Source: a virus
IMG/VR virus record: IMGVR_UViG_3300031753_000019
Location: 1-41,894 of that record
Direction: 5' to 3' (one strand)
DNA: 41,894 bases
Shown: positions 28,166 through 35,542 of the stretch, piece by piece
Layout of the letters: every line of letters begins with the position of its first letter
Position numbering within the stretch: the stretch's first letter is position 1
The notes under the pieces: model-generated
Databases searched by the model: none
Seen by the model: the letters and a program-made list of their open reading frames with translations, nothing else
Told to the model about the DNA's origin: nothing
Program-made: the position numbers and the translations under genes

Positions 28166-30245
28166 TCCGGTCATCGACACGGCGCTCGAACGCTTCAAGC
28201 TAGCTGCCGAAGCCGACAATGAGTGGCGACAAGAATGCCTCGATGACGCCGACTTCGCTATTGGCAAGCAGTGGCCTCTCACGATTCAGACGATTCGTGA
28301 GAAGGATGGCCGACCCTGCCTCGTCATGGATCAGCTGCAGCAGTCGATTCGCCTTGTCTGCAATCAGTATCGGCAGCAGCCTCCTTCAATCACAATCAGT
28401 CCAGTCGGAAGCGGAGCGGACGTTGAGACCGCCGACATCATTCAGGGCATCGTTCGACACATCGAGACGAATTCCGACGCTCAAGTCACCTACGAAAAGG
28501 TCCATGAGGGAATCGTTCGGACCGGCTTCCATAGCTGCCGGATACTAACCGATTACGTAGACGATGATTCTGAGGATCAGGAAATCATCATCGAATGGAT
28601 CAAGAACGCCTTCTCAGTCTACTGGCAACCTGGCGTCCCGCAAGAAAAGGCGAAATGGTGCTTCATTATCGTGGATATGCCTCGGGACAGCTACAAGGAC
28701 GAATATCCCGATTCCGACCTAGCGACATCGAGCGATTGGACGGCAACCGGCAACCAGCCGCCCGAATGGATCAACAAGGACTACATCCGAGTCGCCGAGT
28801 ATTTCGAAGTGGAGGACATAGAGCGAGGGAAAGGCAAGCGACCGGGAAAGAAAGTCATTTGGAGGAAGATCACAGCATATGAGGAACTCGATAAGCGTGA
28901 ACTCCCTGGAACGACTATACCTGTCTTCACCGCGTACGGCGACGACATTGACGTTGACGGCAAAAGGCACGTGGCTGGGCTTGTCCGTAATGCCAAAGGC
29001 CCCCAGAGACAGTACAACTACATGGTTTCTGGTGCGACTGAGGCTGTTTCTCTTGCTCCTAAAGCTCCTTGGATTGCAGCTGAAGGTCAGTTAAGCGGCC
29101 GAGAAGTGCAATGGGAGCAGTCGAATCTCCGAAACTTCGCAGTTCTCCAATACAAGCAAGTTGATGTAGCCGGAAAACCAGCGCCTCCTCCCCAACGCAA
29201 TACCGCCGAGCCTCCGATTCAAGGGCTTGCAGCAATGATCGCGCAGGCTGGAAACGACCTCAAAGCATCTCTCGGGATTTACGACCCAAGCCTCGGCCAG
29301 CGCAAAGGAGACGAATCGGGCAAGGCTATCGAGCGGTTACAAGCTCAAGGCAACATTGCCACACTCAATTACTCGGACAATATGAGCCGAATGCTTCGAA
29401 GGCTCGGCAAGTCGCTTCTCGAATGGATGCGCGTTGTTTACGATGCCCCGAGAGTGCAGCGAATCATCAATCCCGACAGCACGGTCAAGCATGTGGTGAT
29501 TCACAACGGCGAGGATCAGATTCAAGAGGCTCAGGCGCTCGCCGAACAGAACGACATCAAGAACATCTACGATGTCGGCGTCGGAAAGTACGATGTGGTG
29601 ATTTCGATTGGCCCGACCTACCAGTCAAAGCGTCAGGAGGCGGTTGCAACTCAGATGGACTTGCTCAAGGTCATGCCTCCGCAGGCCGGAGTCAATATTC
29701 TTGACCTGATTGTTCGGAACATGGACATCCCACAGGCCGATGAAATGGCCGACCGGATCAAGAAAATGCTGCCTCCGCAAATTACGCAAACGGATTCCTC
29801 CGATCCCGAACAACAGATTCAGCAACTTCAGGCTCAACTTCAACAGTTCTCGCAGCAGCATGGAATGCAAACTCAGGTTATTCAGGAACTCACCGAACAG
29901 CTCAAGACCAAGCAGGCCGAGCAGCAGGCCAAGATTCAGATTGCGCAACTCGATTCGATGACAAGGCAGAGCATCGTGAAGATGCAGGAAGCCACCAAGC
30001 TCGCCGTCGCTCAGATTAACGCCTCGAAAGATGCGAACCAGTCCTTCGCCGAAAACGAGATCGAACAATTCAAGATCATGCATGAAGGGGCGCACGACGC
30101 GGCGATGCAGGCCGAAGAACATGCGCATGAGCAACAAATGGCCGATAGCGCGGCACAGAACCAGGCACAGCAACAGCAATCGGATCAGCAATTTCAGCAG
30201 CAGCAGACCGAGAACCAGCAGGAACAGCCGACAGGAGCGCAATGA
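28134..30245 (+). CDS. P22-like portal protein
   Basis: 703 residues, near the size of P22 gp1. The N-terminal part has DADFAIGKQWP and RPCLVMDQLQQSIRLVCNQYRQQPP; the core includes RAYP-type segments such as LVRNAKGPQRQYNYMVSG; clip and stem follow (LGIYDPSLGQRKGDESGKAI). Residues from about 565 are a long Gln-rich coiled region (QQIQQLQAQLQQFSQQ), matching the helical barrel of P22 portals. The dodecamer forms the DNA channel and joins terminase to tail. Start overlaps the GroES gene by 32 bases. Confidence 0.9.
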   Translation: MPQTEIQRATDPVIDTALERFKLAAEADNEWRQECLDDADFAIGKQWPLTIQTIREKDGRPCLVMDQLQQSIRLVCNQYRQQPPSITISPVGSGADVETADIIQGIVRHIETNSDAQVTYEKVHEGIVRTGFHSCRILTDYVDDDSEDQEIIIEWIKNAFSVYWQPGVPQEKAKWCFIIVDMPRDSYKDEYPDSDLATSSDWTATGNQPPEWINKDYIRVAEYFEVEDIERGKGKRPGKKVIWRKITAYEELDKRELPGTTIPVFTAYGDDIDVDGKRHVAGLVRNAKGPQRQYNYMVSGATEAVSLAPKAPWIAAEGQLSGREVQWEQSNLRNFAVLQYKQVDVAGKPAPPPQRNTAEPPIQGLAAMIAQAGNDLKASLGIYDPSLGQRKGDESGKAIERLQAQGNIATLNYSDNMSRMLRRLGKSLLEWMRVVYDAPRVQRIINPDSTVKHVVIHNGEDQIQEAQALAEQNDIKNIYDVGVGKYDVVISIGPTYQSKRQEAVATQMDLLKVMPPQAGVNILDLIVRNMDIPQADEMADRIKKMLPPQITQTDSSDPEQQIQQLQAQLQQFSQQHGMQTQVIQELTEQLKTKQAEQQAKIQIAQLDSMTRQSIVKMQEATKLAVAQINASKDANQSFAENEIEQFKIMHEGAHDAAMQAEEHAHEQQMADSAAQNQAQQQQSDQQFQQQQTENQQEQPTGAQ

Positions 30246-31141
30246 TGGCCGAAGAGACCGCAACCGTTGAAACCAAGGAAGTACCGCTTGCCGAATCCAC
30301 GATGGCCGAATTCAAAAAGGCCCGCAACGATGGCAAGGAAGTCGCCACGCGAGAGACGATCACCGAGAAAGAGCCGGAAAAGCAGGCGACCGAAGAGAAA
30401 CCCAAGGCCAAGGGCGGCTTCCAAGCGAGGATCGACCGGCTCATCAAGCAACAGGCCGAAACGGAGCGCCAATTGACCGAAGAGCGCCGGCAGCGCGAGG
30501 AATTGCAGGCCAAAGTCAGCGGCAAGGATGTTCCGAAAACCGAACAGAAGGCCGACGCGGAGCCGAAACGCGAGGATTTCCAGACCGAAGTCGAATATGT
30601 GCGCGCTCTAACCAGCTGGGAAGTCAAGCAGAATATGAAAGCAGCCAAGGAAGCCGAAGAAAAAGAGGCTACTGCTGCCGCGAACAAGGAAGCCATCCAG
30701 AGTTACAACAAACGGGCCATCGAAGCGCAATCAAAGTACGAAGATTGGAAAGAAGTGATGGCCCAGGACATCGCCATTCCGACCATCGTCGGCGATGCCA
30801 TCATTCACACGATCAAGAACGGTCCAGATGTGGCCTATTTCCTCGGAACGCATCCGGAAATCTGCGAGGAAATGGTTTCAGTGCATCCGCTCGAAGCGGT
30901 GGCGATGGCCGTCAAGATTTCAGAGCGCCTGGAAGCTGAAGCAGGCAAGGAAACCGAAGAATCGGAAGAAACGACCGAGGAAGAGCCGGAAGCGAAGGCT
31001 ACCGAAGAGGAAAAGCCCGCTCGGAAGGCTCCGGCACCGATCAAGCCCGTATCGAGCGGCACAAGCCGGTCAACGATTCCTCTTGCTAAGGTCGACTACC
31101 AGACGTATAAAAAGCTACGCGCTCAAGGTCGCGTACAGTAA
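30242..31141 (+). CDS. Scaffolding protein
   Basis: 299 residues, highly charged and helical (Glu/Lys/Ala-rich), located between portal and coat as in P22 (gp8). N-terminal acidic and coiled part (AETERQLTEERRQREELQAK), a structured middle (KYEDWKEVMAQDIAIP, IHTIKNGPDVAYFLGTHPE) and an acidic then basic C-terminal region (EESEETTEEEPEAKATEEE; YKKLRAQGRVQ), the basic end being the usual coat-binding helix. It guides coat assembly and leaves the shell. Either ATG of ATGATG may start it. Confidence 0.8.
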   Translation: MMAEETATVETKEVPLAESTMAEFKKARNDGKEVATRETITEKEPEKQATEEKPKAKGGFQARIDRLIKQQAETERQLTEERRQREELQAKVSGKDVPKTEQKADAEPKREDFQTEVEYVRALTSWEVKQNMKAAKEAEEKEATAAANKEAIQSYNKRAIEAQSKYEDWKEVMAQDIAIPTIVGDAIIHTIKNGPDVAYFLGTHPEICEEMVSVHPLEAVAMAVKISERLEAEAGKETEESEETTEEEPEAKATEEEKPARKAPAPIKPVSSGTSRSTIPLAKVDYQTYKKLRAQGRVQ

Positions 31142-31164
31142 ACAATTTCGTGTCGTAAACCTGC

Positions 31165-31199
31165 GAGGCGAATGCCTCAATGTCGGTTCAGGCCCGACA
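31165..31199 (+). promoter_or_regulatory. Two hairpins in the coat gene leader
   Basis: The 163-base leader before the coat gene contains GAGGC-GAAT-GCCTC (31165-31178) and TGTCGG...CCGACA (31181-31199). Two close stem-loops upstream of the most abundant virion gene could stabilise or process its mRNA. No promoter box pair was convincing, and no T-run follows, so a terminator is less likely. Confidence 0.4.
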
Positions 31200-31304
31200 A
31201 CAAACCATCCGTGGGGCGAATTCTCGCTCCGTAATCCTCCTGACTCGGAAACAGGAACGGCTCTTAATCAGCGTTTCTAATTTCGAAGAAAAGGAGGAAT
31301 CCAC

Positions 31305-32522
31305 TTGAGTAATACGCTTCTAACCATCGGGATGATTACCCGTGAAACTCTACGTGTTCTCGAAAACGAGCTTACATTCACGCGGCAGATCAACCGAAGT
31401 TACGATTCGCAGTTCGCCAAGGCGGGAGCAAAGATCGGCAACGTGCTCAACGTGCGCTTGCCGGTGCGCTTCAGCTATTCGCAGGGCCAAGGTCTGATCC
31501 TTCAGGATTTGACCGAAAGCTCGGTGCCGGTGGTGCTGAACATCCAGTACCAGCGGTCCTTCGCCATTACTTCATCGGACCTTGCCCTTTCGGTGGACGA
31601 TTTCCGAAAGCGGTTCATCGACAAGGCCATGAAGAGCATGGCAAACCAGATCGACGGAGACGGTCTCTTGCTGTACAAGACCGTGAACAACGAAGTCGGC
31701 ACTCCGGGCACGGTTCCGAACACGGTGCAGACGTATCTCGATGCGGGCACGCTGCTTTCAAACGAAGCATGTCCCATCGAAGATCGCTGCCTCGTCATTT
31801 CTCCGGCGATGAATGGAACTATCGTCGGCGCATTGACCGGTCTCTTCAATCCTCAGCGCACCATTTCGAAGCAGTACACCAAGGGAATGATGTCCGAGGA
31901 TACGGTCGGCTACGACTGGTACATGGACCAGAACTGTGCGCTCCATACAGTCGGGCTACAGGGCGGCACACCAATCACGAATGGAGTTAACCAAGTCGGC
32001 GGAAGCATAATTTCCGATGGCTGGTCGAACTCTACGCAAGTGCTCAATCGCGGCGACATCATTCAGGTTGCCGGAGTGTTTGCCGTTAACCCGCAAAACT
32101 TGCAGTCGTTCAACACTCTGGCAAACTTCGTGGTCACTGCCGACACGACCTCGGATGGTTCGGGCAATGCAACAATCCCGGTTCAGATCAACGGGGCGAA
32201 CATCATCGCAACTGGCCCGTACCAGAACGTCACAGCGGCATTGCCTGATGATACGGCAATCACCGTCAACGGCGCTGCTTCGACCAAGACACAGCGCGGT
32301 CTTGCCTTCCATCCCGATGCGTTCACCTTCGCCTCTGCCGACCTGCCGCTTTATGGCGGTCTCGACATGGCGGATCGCATTGCCGACGATCAAGACCTCA
32401 AGATGTCGATGCGCGTCATTCGGGACTATGACATCAACCTGGACCGAGCACCGCTCCGCATGGACTTGCTCGGTGGCTGGGCCACGCTTTATCCGCAGTT
32501 GGCCTGCCGGATTGCGAGCTGA
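31305..32522 (+). CDS. P22-like major coat protein
   Basis: 405 residues from a TTG with AAGGAGGA upstream (P22 gp5 has 430). The N-terminal arm LLTIGMITRETLRVL and ELTFTRQINRSYD, then GAKIGNVLNVRLPVRF, is typical of the gp5 family, as is the ending DLLGGWATLYPQLACRI. The middle carries inserted loops (TADTTSDGSGNATIPVQI). The protein forms the HK97-fold icosahedral shell. Its N-terminal arm is copied in the minus-strand Tat-signal gene at 35213-35524. Confidence 0.92.
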   Translation: MSNTLLTIGMITRETLRVLENELTFTRQINRSYDSQFAKAGAKIGNVLNVRLPVRFSYSQGQGLILQDLTESSVPVVLNIQYQRSFAITSSDLALSVDDFRKRFIDKAMKSMANQIDGDGLLLYKTVNNEVGTPGTVPNTVQTYLDAGTLLSNEACPIEDRCLVISPAMNGTIVGALTGLFNPQRTISKQYTKGMMSEDTVGYDWYMDQNCALHTVGLQGGTPITNGVNQVGGSIISDGWSNSTQVLNRGDIIQVAGVFAVNPQNLQSFNTLANFVVTADTTSDGSGNATIPVQINGANIIATGPYQNVTAALPDDTAITVNGAASTKTQRGLAFHPDAFTFASADLPLYGGLDMADRIADDQDLKMSMRVIRDYDINLDRAPLRMDLLGGWATLYPQLACRIAS

Positions 32523-32531
32523 GGAGAAAAT

Positions 32532-33194
32532 ATGTCAATCACAGCTACCACACTTGCTTCCGCTTGCTCCGCTACCGACACAATCATCAACCTGACGAGC
32601 GCAACCGGCGTAACCGCGCCGAACTTCCAGACTGCGGGCGGCATTACCGTCCTGCAGATCGACCAAGAGCGCATGCTCGTCATCGCGGCACCGAACGGAA
32701 CTTTCGTTCCGGTACTCCGCGCCCAGGGCGGCACAGTTCAAGTCGCTCACGTGAATGGCGCTCGTGTAACCATCGGACTTCCGACAGATTTCAGTCCCAT
32801 CGTGGACATTCTCGGAAGTTTGATGATGAACACGCAGCAAGTCGGATCGAGGACGCAGAATGCCGTGTTTCTCAGCGGTTCGGCGGATGCAGTCCTTTCG
32901 AGCGTTCCCGGCTATTACGTCATTAAGACCGCAGGAGTGGATGCAGTAACGGTCCCGACTCCGGTTGCAGCCGACGAAGGGAACATCATCGAAATTTGGT
33001 CCGACACGGCGAATGCGCATACCGTCACCGCACCGACTACGAACTTTGCAGTCGGTGCGGCAGCCAACAAGACGGTTTGCACCTTCCCGGCACGTCCCGG
33101 AGCGGGCATCGCGCTTCGGGTGTGCAACCTGAACTATCACCTTATGTACTCAAGTGGTACGGGTACTAACTCTGGACCTGTAGTTTGGACCTAG
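32532..33194 (+). CDS. Probable capsid decoration or structural protein
   Basis: 220 residues behind GAGGAGAA. Beta-rich, Ala/Thr/Val-heavy (ATTLASACSATDTIINLTSA, TVLQIDQERMLVIAAPNG), no membrane segment. Sits right after coat and before a double hairpin. Residues 1-80 look like small phage surface domains; the C-terminal half is another beta domain (VTVPTPVAADEGNIIEIW). A decoration role is inferred from position. Confidence 0.6.
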   Translation: MSITATTLASACSATDTIINLTSATGVTAPNFQTAGGITVLQIDQERMLVIAAPNGTFVPVLRAQGGTVQVAHVNGARVTIGLPTDFSPIVDILGSLMMNTQQVGSRTQNAVFLSGSADAVLSSVPGYYVIKTAGVDAVTVPTPVAADEGNIIEIWSDTANAHTVTAPTTNFAVGAAANKTVCTFPARPGAGIALRVCNLNYHLMYSSGTGTNSGPVVWT

Positions 33195-33215
33195 AACTCT
33201 CTGACGAAGAGAAGA

Positions 33216-33257
33216 GGGGCAGCGAACATTACTGCCCCAACCCCCTGCGTCGCAGGG
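33216..33257 (+). terminator. Tandem hairpins after the capsid genes
   Basis: GGGGCAG (33216-33222) pairs with CTGCCCC (33232-33238), and CCCTGC (33243-33248) pairs with GCAGGG (33252-33257). Both lie between the stop at 33194 and the next start at 33293. No T-tract follows, so they may be a partial terminator or an mRNA processing/stability element that keeps coat mRNA high. Confidence 0.5.
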
Positions 33258-33292
33258 CATCCACAGACTAGCTTTTGGGCGAGGCTCAAAAC

Positions 33293-34279
33293 ATGCCGAT
33301 TACACAGTATGGAAGCTTCACGCAGCAAATTGCGAATCAGATCAATCAGGCTCTTAATCAGGCCGGAATCGGATTCGTGCAGGGCAACATCATCATGCTA
33401 GATCCGTTTGCCGGACTTGACTCGAACGATGGCATCAACGCTCCGGTGCAGAGTTTGCAGCGGGCGTACAACATTGGCCGACCGGGTAAGAATGATGTGA
33501 TTGCGCTGATTGGAAACGGTCTCACGACCGCGACGGCAAGGCTGAACACGACTTTCACTTGGGCTAAGAACGCTCTGCACCTTGTCGGAATGTCCTCGGG
33601 AACTCAGTTCTCTATGCGTTCCCGTATTGCGCCGTTCAGCTCTTCGACGGCGTTTACTCCATTCTTCACGATTTCCGGGAATGGCTGTCTTTTTCAGAAC
33701 GTCGAATGGTTTGACGGTTTCGGAACCGGCACCACGGCGCAAATCGGTCTGAATCTAACCGGCGAGAGAAATGTTTTCCAGAATTGCCAGATTTCAGGCA
33801 TGGGAGACAGCACAAGCGCAGGGGATGCAGGCAGCCGGTCGATTGTTATTACGGCTGGCGAAAACTATTTCCGGCATTGCGTGCTCGGTCTCGATACGAT
33901 CACTCGAACCGCTCTTAATGCCACGGTGGAATTCCAAAGTGGCGCAGCTCGAACAGTATTTGAGGATTGCACTTTCCCGGCTCTTGCAAGCACGGCTGCT
34001 GCTGCACTGGCTGTACTCGTCGCTTCGGCTTCATCCATCGACCGCATGACCATTTTCAAGCGATGCCTGTTCTACAACGTCGCCGCATTTTCGGGCGGCG
34101 CATCGGCAACGGGAGTGGCAAAGCTAGTGGCTTCAGCGGGCGGCGCGATCCTACTTCAGGATTGCACCGAGTACGGGTATACCGACTGGGGCTATGACGC
34201 GGCGAGCAAGCTGCAAATTCTTGTGAGCGGGCCGGTGCCGACATCGAGCACTAGCGGAATCGCGGTCGTCAACACCTAA
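33293..34279 (+). CDS. Beta-helix virion protein
   Basis: 328 residues from the ATG at 33293 with GCGAGG upstream; a TTG at 33275 is also in frame. Early segment DPFAGLDSNDGINAPVQSLQ is common to pectate-lyase-like phage proteins, and repeating strands follow (GNGCLFQNVEWFDG, ERNVFQNCQISGMG, AGENYFRHCVLGLD, RTVFEDCTFPA, IFKRCLFYNV), each one rung of a right-handed beta-helix. Probably a capsid fibre or spike attached to the shell. Enzyme activity cannot be judged by eye. Confidence 0.75.
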   Translation: MPITQYGSFTQQIANQINQALNQAGIGFVQGNIIMLDPFAGLDSNDGINAPVQSLQRAYNIGRPGKNDVIALIGNGLTTATARLNTTFTWAKNALHLVGMSSGTQFSMRSRIAPFSSSTAFTPFFTISGNGCLFQNVEWFDGFGTGTTAQIGLNLTGERNVFQNCQISGMGDSTSAGDAGSRSIVITAGENYFRHCVLGLDTITRTALNATVEFQSGAARTVFEDCTFPALASTAAAALAVLVASASSIDRMTIFKRCLFYNVAAFSGGASATGVAKLVASAGGAILLQDCTEYGYTDWGYDAASKLQILVSGPVPTSSTSGIAVVNT

Positions 34280-34488
34280 TGAACACTGAGGGCAATACAT
34301 ACCCTCGCGTGAAATATCACATACGCGGCGGCGGGACGATTCTTGTTGCCGATGCCGCGCAGGAGAAGGCTTTGGGGTCGGACTGGGTGGACCACAAGGC
34401 GCTGTCGCCTAACCCCCCACGACCAGCGGCCCCAGAGACACCGAAGAAGCGCGGAAGGCCGCCTCGGGTGACAGATGCGCGCACTTGA
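34279..34488 (+). CDS. Small basic protein, common phage type
   Basis: 69 residues, TAATG-coupled to the previous gene. Contains YPRVKYHIRGGG and ends with PKKRGRPPRV, an AT-hook-like basic tail seen in many small phage proteins next to virion genes. DNA contact is possible. Overlaps the gp4-like gene by 14 bases. Confidence 0.55.
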   Translation: MNTEGNTYPRVKYHIRGGGTILVADAAQEKALGSDWVDHKALSPNPPRPAAPETPKKRGRPPRVTDART

Positions 34489-35224
34489 TCTCATCTCCAG
34501 CTCGATGCGATTGATCGGCAGCTTAGCGTCCGGGGAAGTTCCGACTAGTGCGGAAGCCTCGGATGCTCTGACTGTTTTGAACCAGATGCTCGATAGTTGG
34601 GCGGCGGATCGACTGATCGTTTTCACGATCACGATTCAGGAATTCGCCCTAACGCCTAGTCAGCAAGTATATACCTATGGAGTCGGAGGAAATTTCAACG
34701 CTCCAAGACCTGCTCGAATTGACCGGGCGAGTATTGTTTCGCTCACGAATCCATCGCAGCCGCTTGAACTCCCGATTGACTACTACACGAACTGGGATTG
34801 GCAGCAGGTTCCGGTCAAAAACATTCAAACGACGCTTCCGCAAGCGGTTTATGACGATCAGGGCTATCCGCTTCGGAATTTGAGCTTCTGGCCGATCCCG
34901 ACCGTCGTGGTAAACACTCGGCTTTACGTTTGGACGGCGCTTTCATCGTTTGCTAGCCTCACGACCGACAACAGTTACCCTCCGGGGTACATCGAGGCAT
35001 TGCGGTACAACCTTGCAGTTCGGCTCATGGCCGAAATGCCTGGCGGATTCGATCCGGTCATGGCGCAAACAACGGCTCCGTTGGCTATTGAATCGCTCGC
35101 TCGGGTGAAGTCGATGAATTTGCCCCTGATCGAAGCATTCTGCGATGCGGCGCTCAATGACAAGAGTGTCCGTTACAATTACTATTCAGATACTCCTGTT
35201 GGCGGTCAAGGATCACGATGGTAA
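34475..35224 (+). CDS. gp4-like tail accessory factor (head completion)
   Basis: 249 residues. Similar in layout to the P22 gp4 family: RALDLISSSMRLIGSLASGE, EASDALTVLNQMLDSWAADR, TPSQQVYTYGVGG, then PPGYIEALRYNLAVRLMAE. Such proteins attach below the portal and close the head after packaging; P22 gp4 also has muramidase activity, but I cannot see a catalytic Glu here. It precedes the gp10-like gene, as in P22, with a minus-strand insert between. Confidence 0.85.
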   Translation: MRALDLISSSMRLIGSLASGEVPTSAEASDALTVLNQMLDSWAADRLIVFTITIQEFALTPSQQVYTYGVGGNFNAPRPARIDRASIVSLTNPSQPLELPIDYYTNWDWQQVPVKNIQTTLPQAVYDDQGYPLRNLSFWPIPTVVVNTRLYVWTALSSFASLTTDNSYPPGYIEALRYNLAVRLMAEMPGGFDPVMAQTTAPLAIESLARVKSMNLPLIEAFCDAALNDKSVRYNYYSDTPVGGQGSRW

Positions 35225-35524
35225 TGTAATGCCTGTCGGCCTACAAGGAAGGAGCGTTGCGATTTGTGGAGAATGCAAACTAAAGTCCTCGGGAAAATAT
35301 TTGGTGAACGTCAGTTCTTTTTGCAGAACTGCCAAAGCTTCCCAAGTAATCATTCCAATTGTGAGTAGTTTATTCCCGGTGATTGCTTCTGTTTCCGCGA
35401 TATTCGCAATGCGTATTTTTTGCGGGAAGGACCAGACTCTGTTGAATGGAATCACTTCTTCAACGATATTTGCGCTAACAAGAGCGCCTAGGCCGAATAG
35501 GAATCCCCGTCTTGAGACTTCCAT
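35213..35524 (-). CDS. Tat-signal protein carrying a copy of the coat N-terminal arm
   Basis: 103 residues on the strand opposite to all neighbours. Residues 4-9 are SRRGFL, the twin-arginine motif, followed by a hydrophobic stretch (FLFGLGALVSANIV). Residues about 51-76 match coat residues 3-28: NKLLTIGMIT...ELTFTK against NTLLTIGMIT...ELTFTR, 18 of 26 identical by hand count, while codon third positions mostly differ, which implies selection on protein sequence. Residues 77-103 are unassigned. It fills a 317-base gap between tail genes and has its own promoter, like a moron gene. Function may be interference with capsid assembly or an envelope-targeted decoy. Confidence 0.75.
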   Translation of the reverse strand: MEVSRRGFLFGLGALVSANIVEEVIPFNRVWSFPQKIRIANIAETEAITGNKLLTIGMITWEALAVLQKELTFTKYFPEDFSLHSPQIATLLPCRPTGITLPS

Positions 35525-35533
35525 GATCGGGGC

Positions 35534-35542
35534 AGTATAGCA
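35534..35542 (-). promoter_or_regulatory. Extended -10 promoter for the Tat/coat-arm gene
   Basis: Minus strand TGC-TATACT (TATACT at 35534-35539 with TG one base upstream) is an extended -10 element; no good -35 is seen. Transcription should start near 35527, only about three bases before the ATG at 35524, and there is no Shine-Dalgarno sequence, so the mRNA is probably leaderless. It sits over the first codon of the rightward gp10-like gene. Confidence 0.55.

Noticed and set aside
31172-31234. 20-codon frame in the coat leader
   Set aside because: AGGCGA precedes its ATG, but those bases belong to a hairpin, and the product has no sign of selection.
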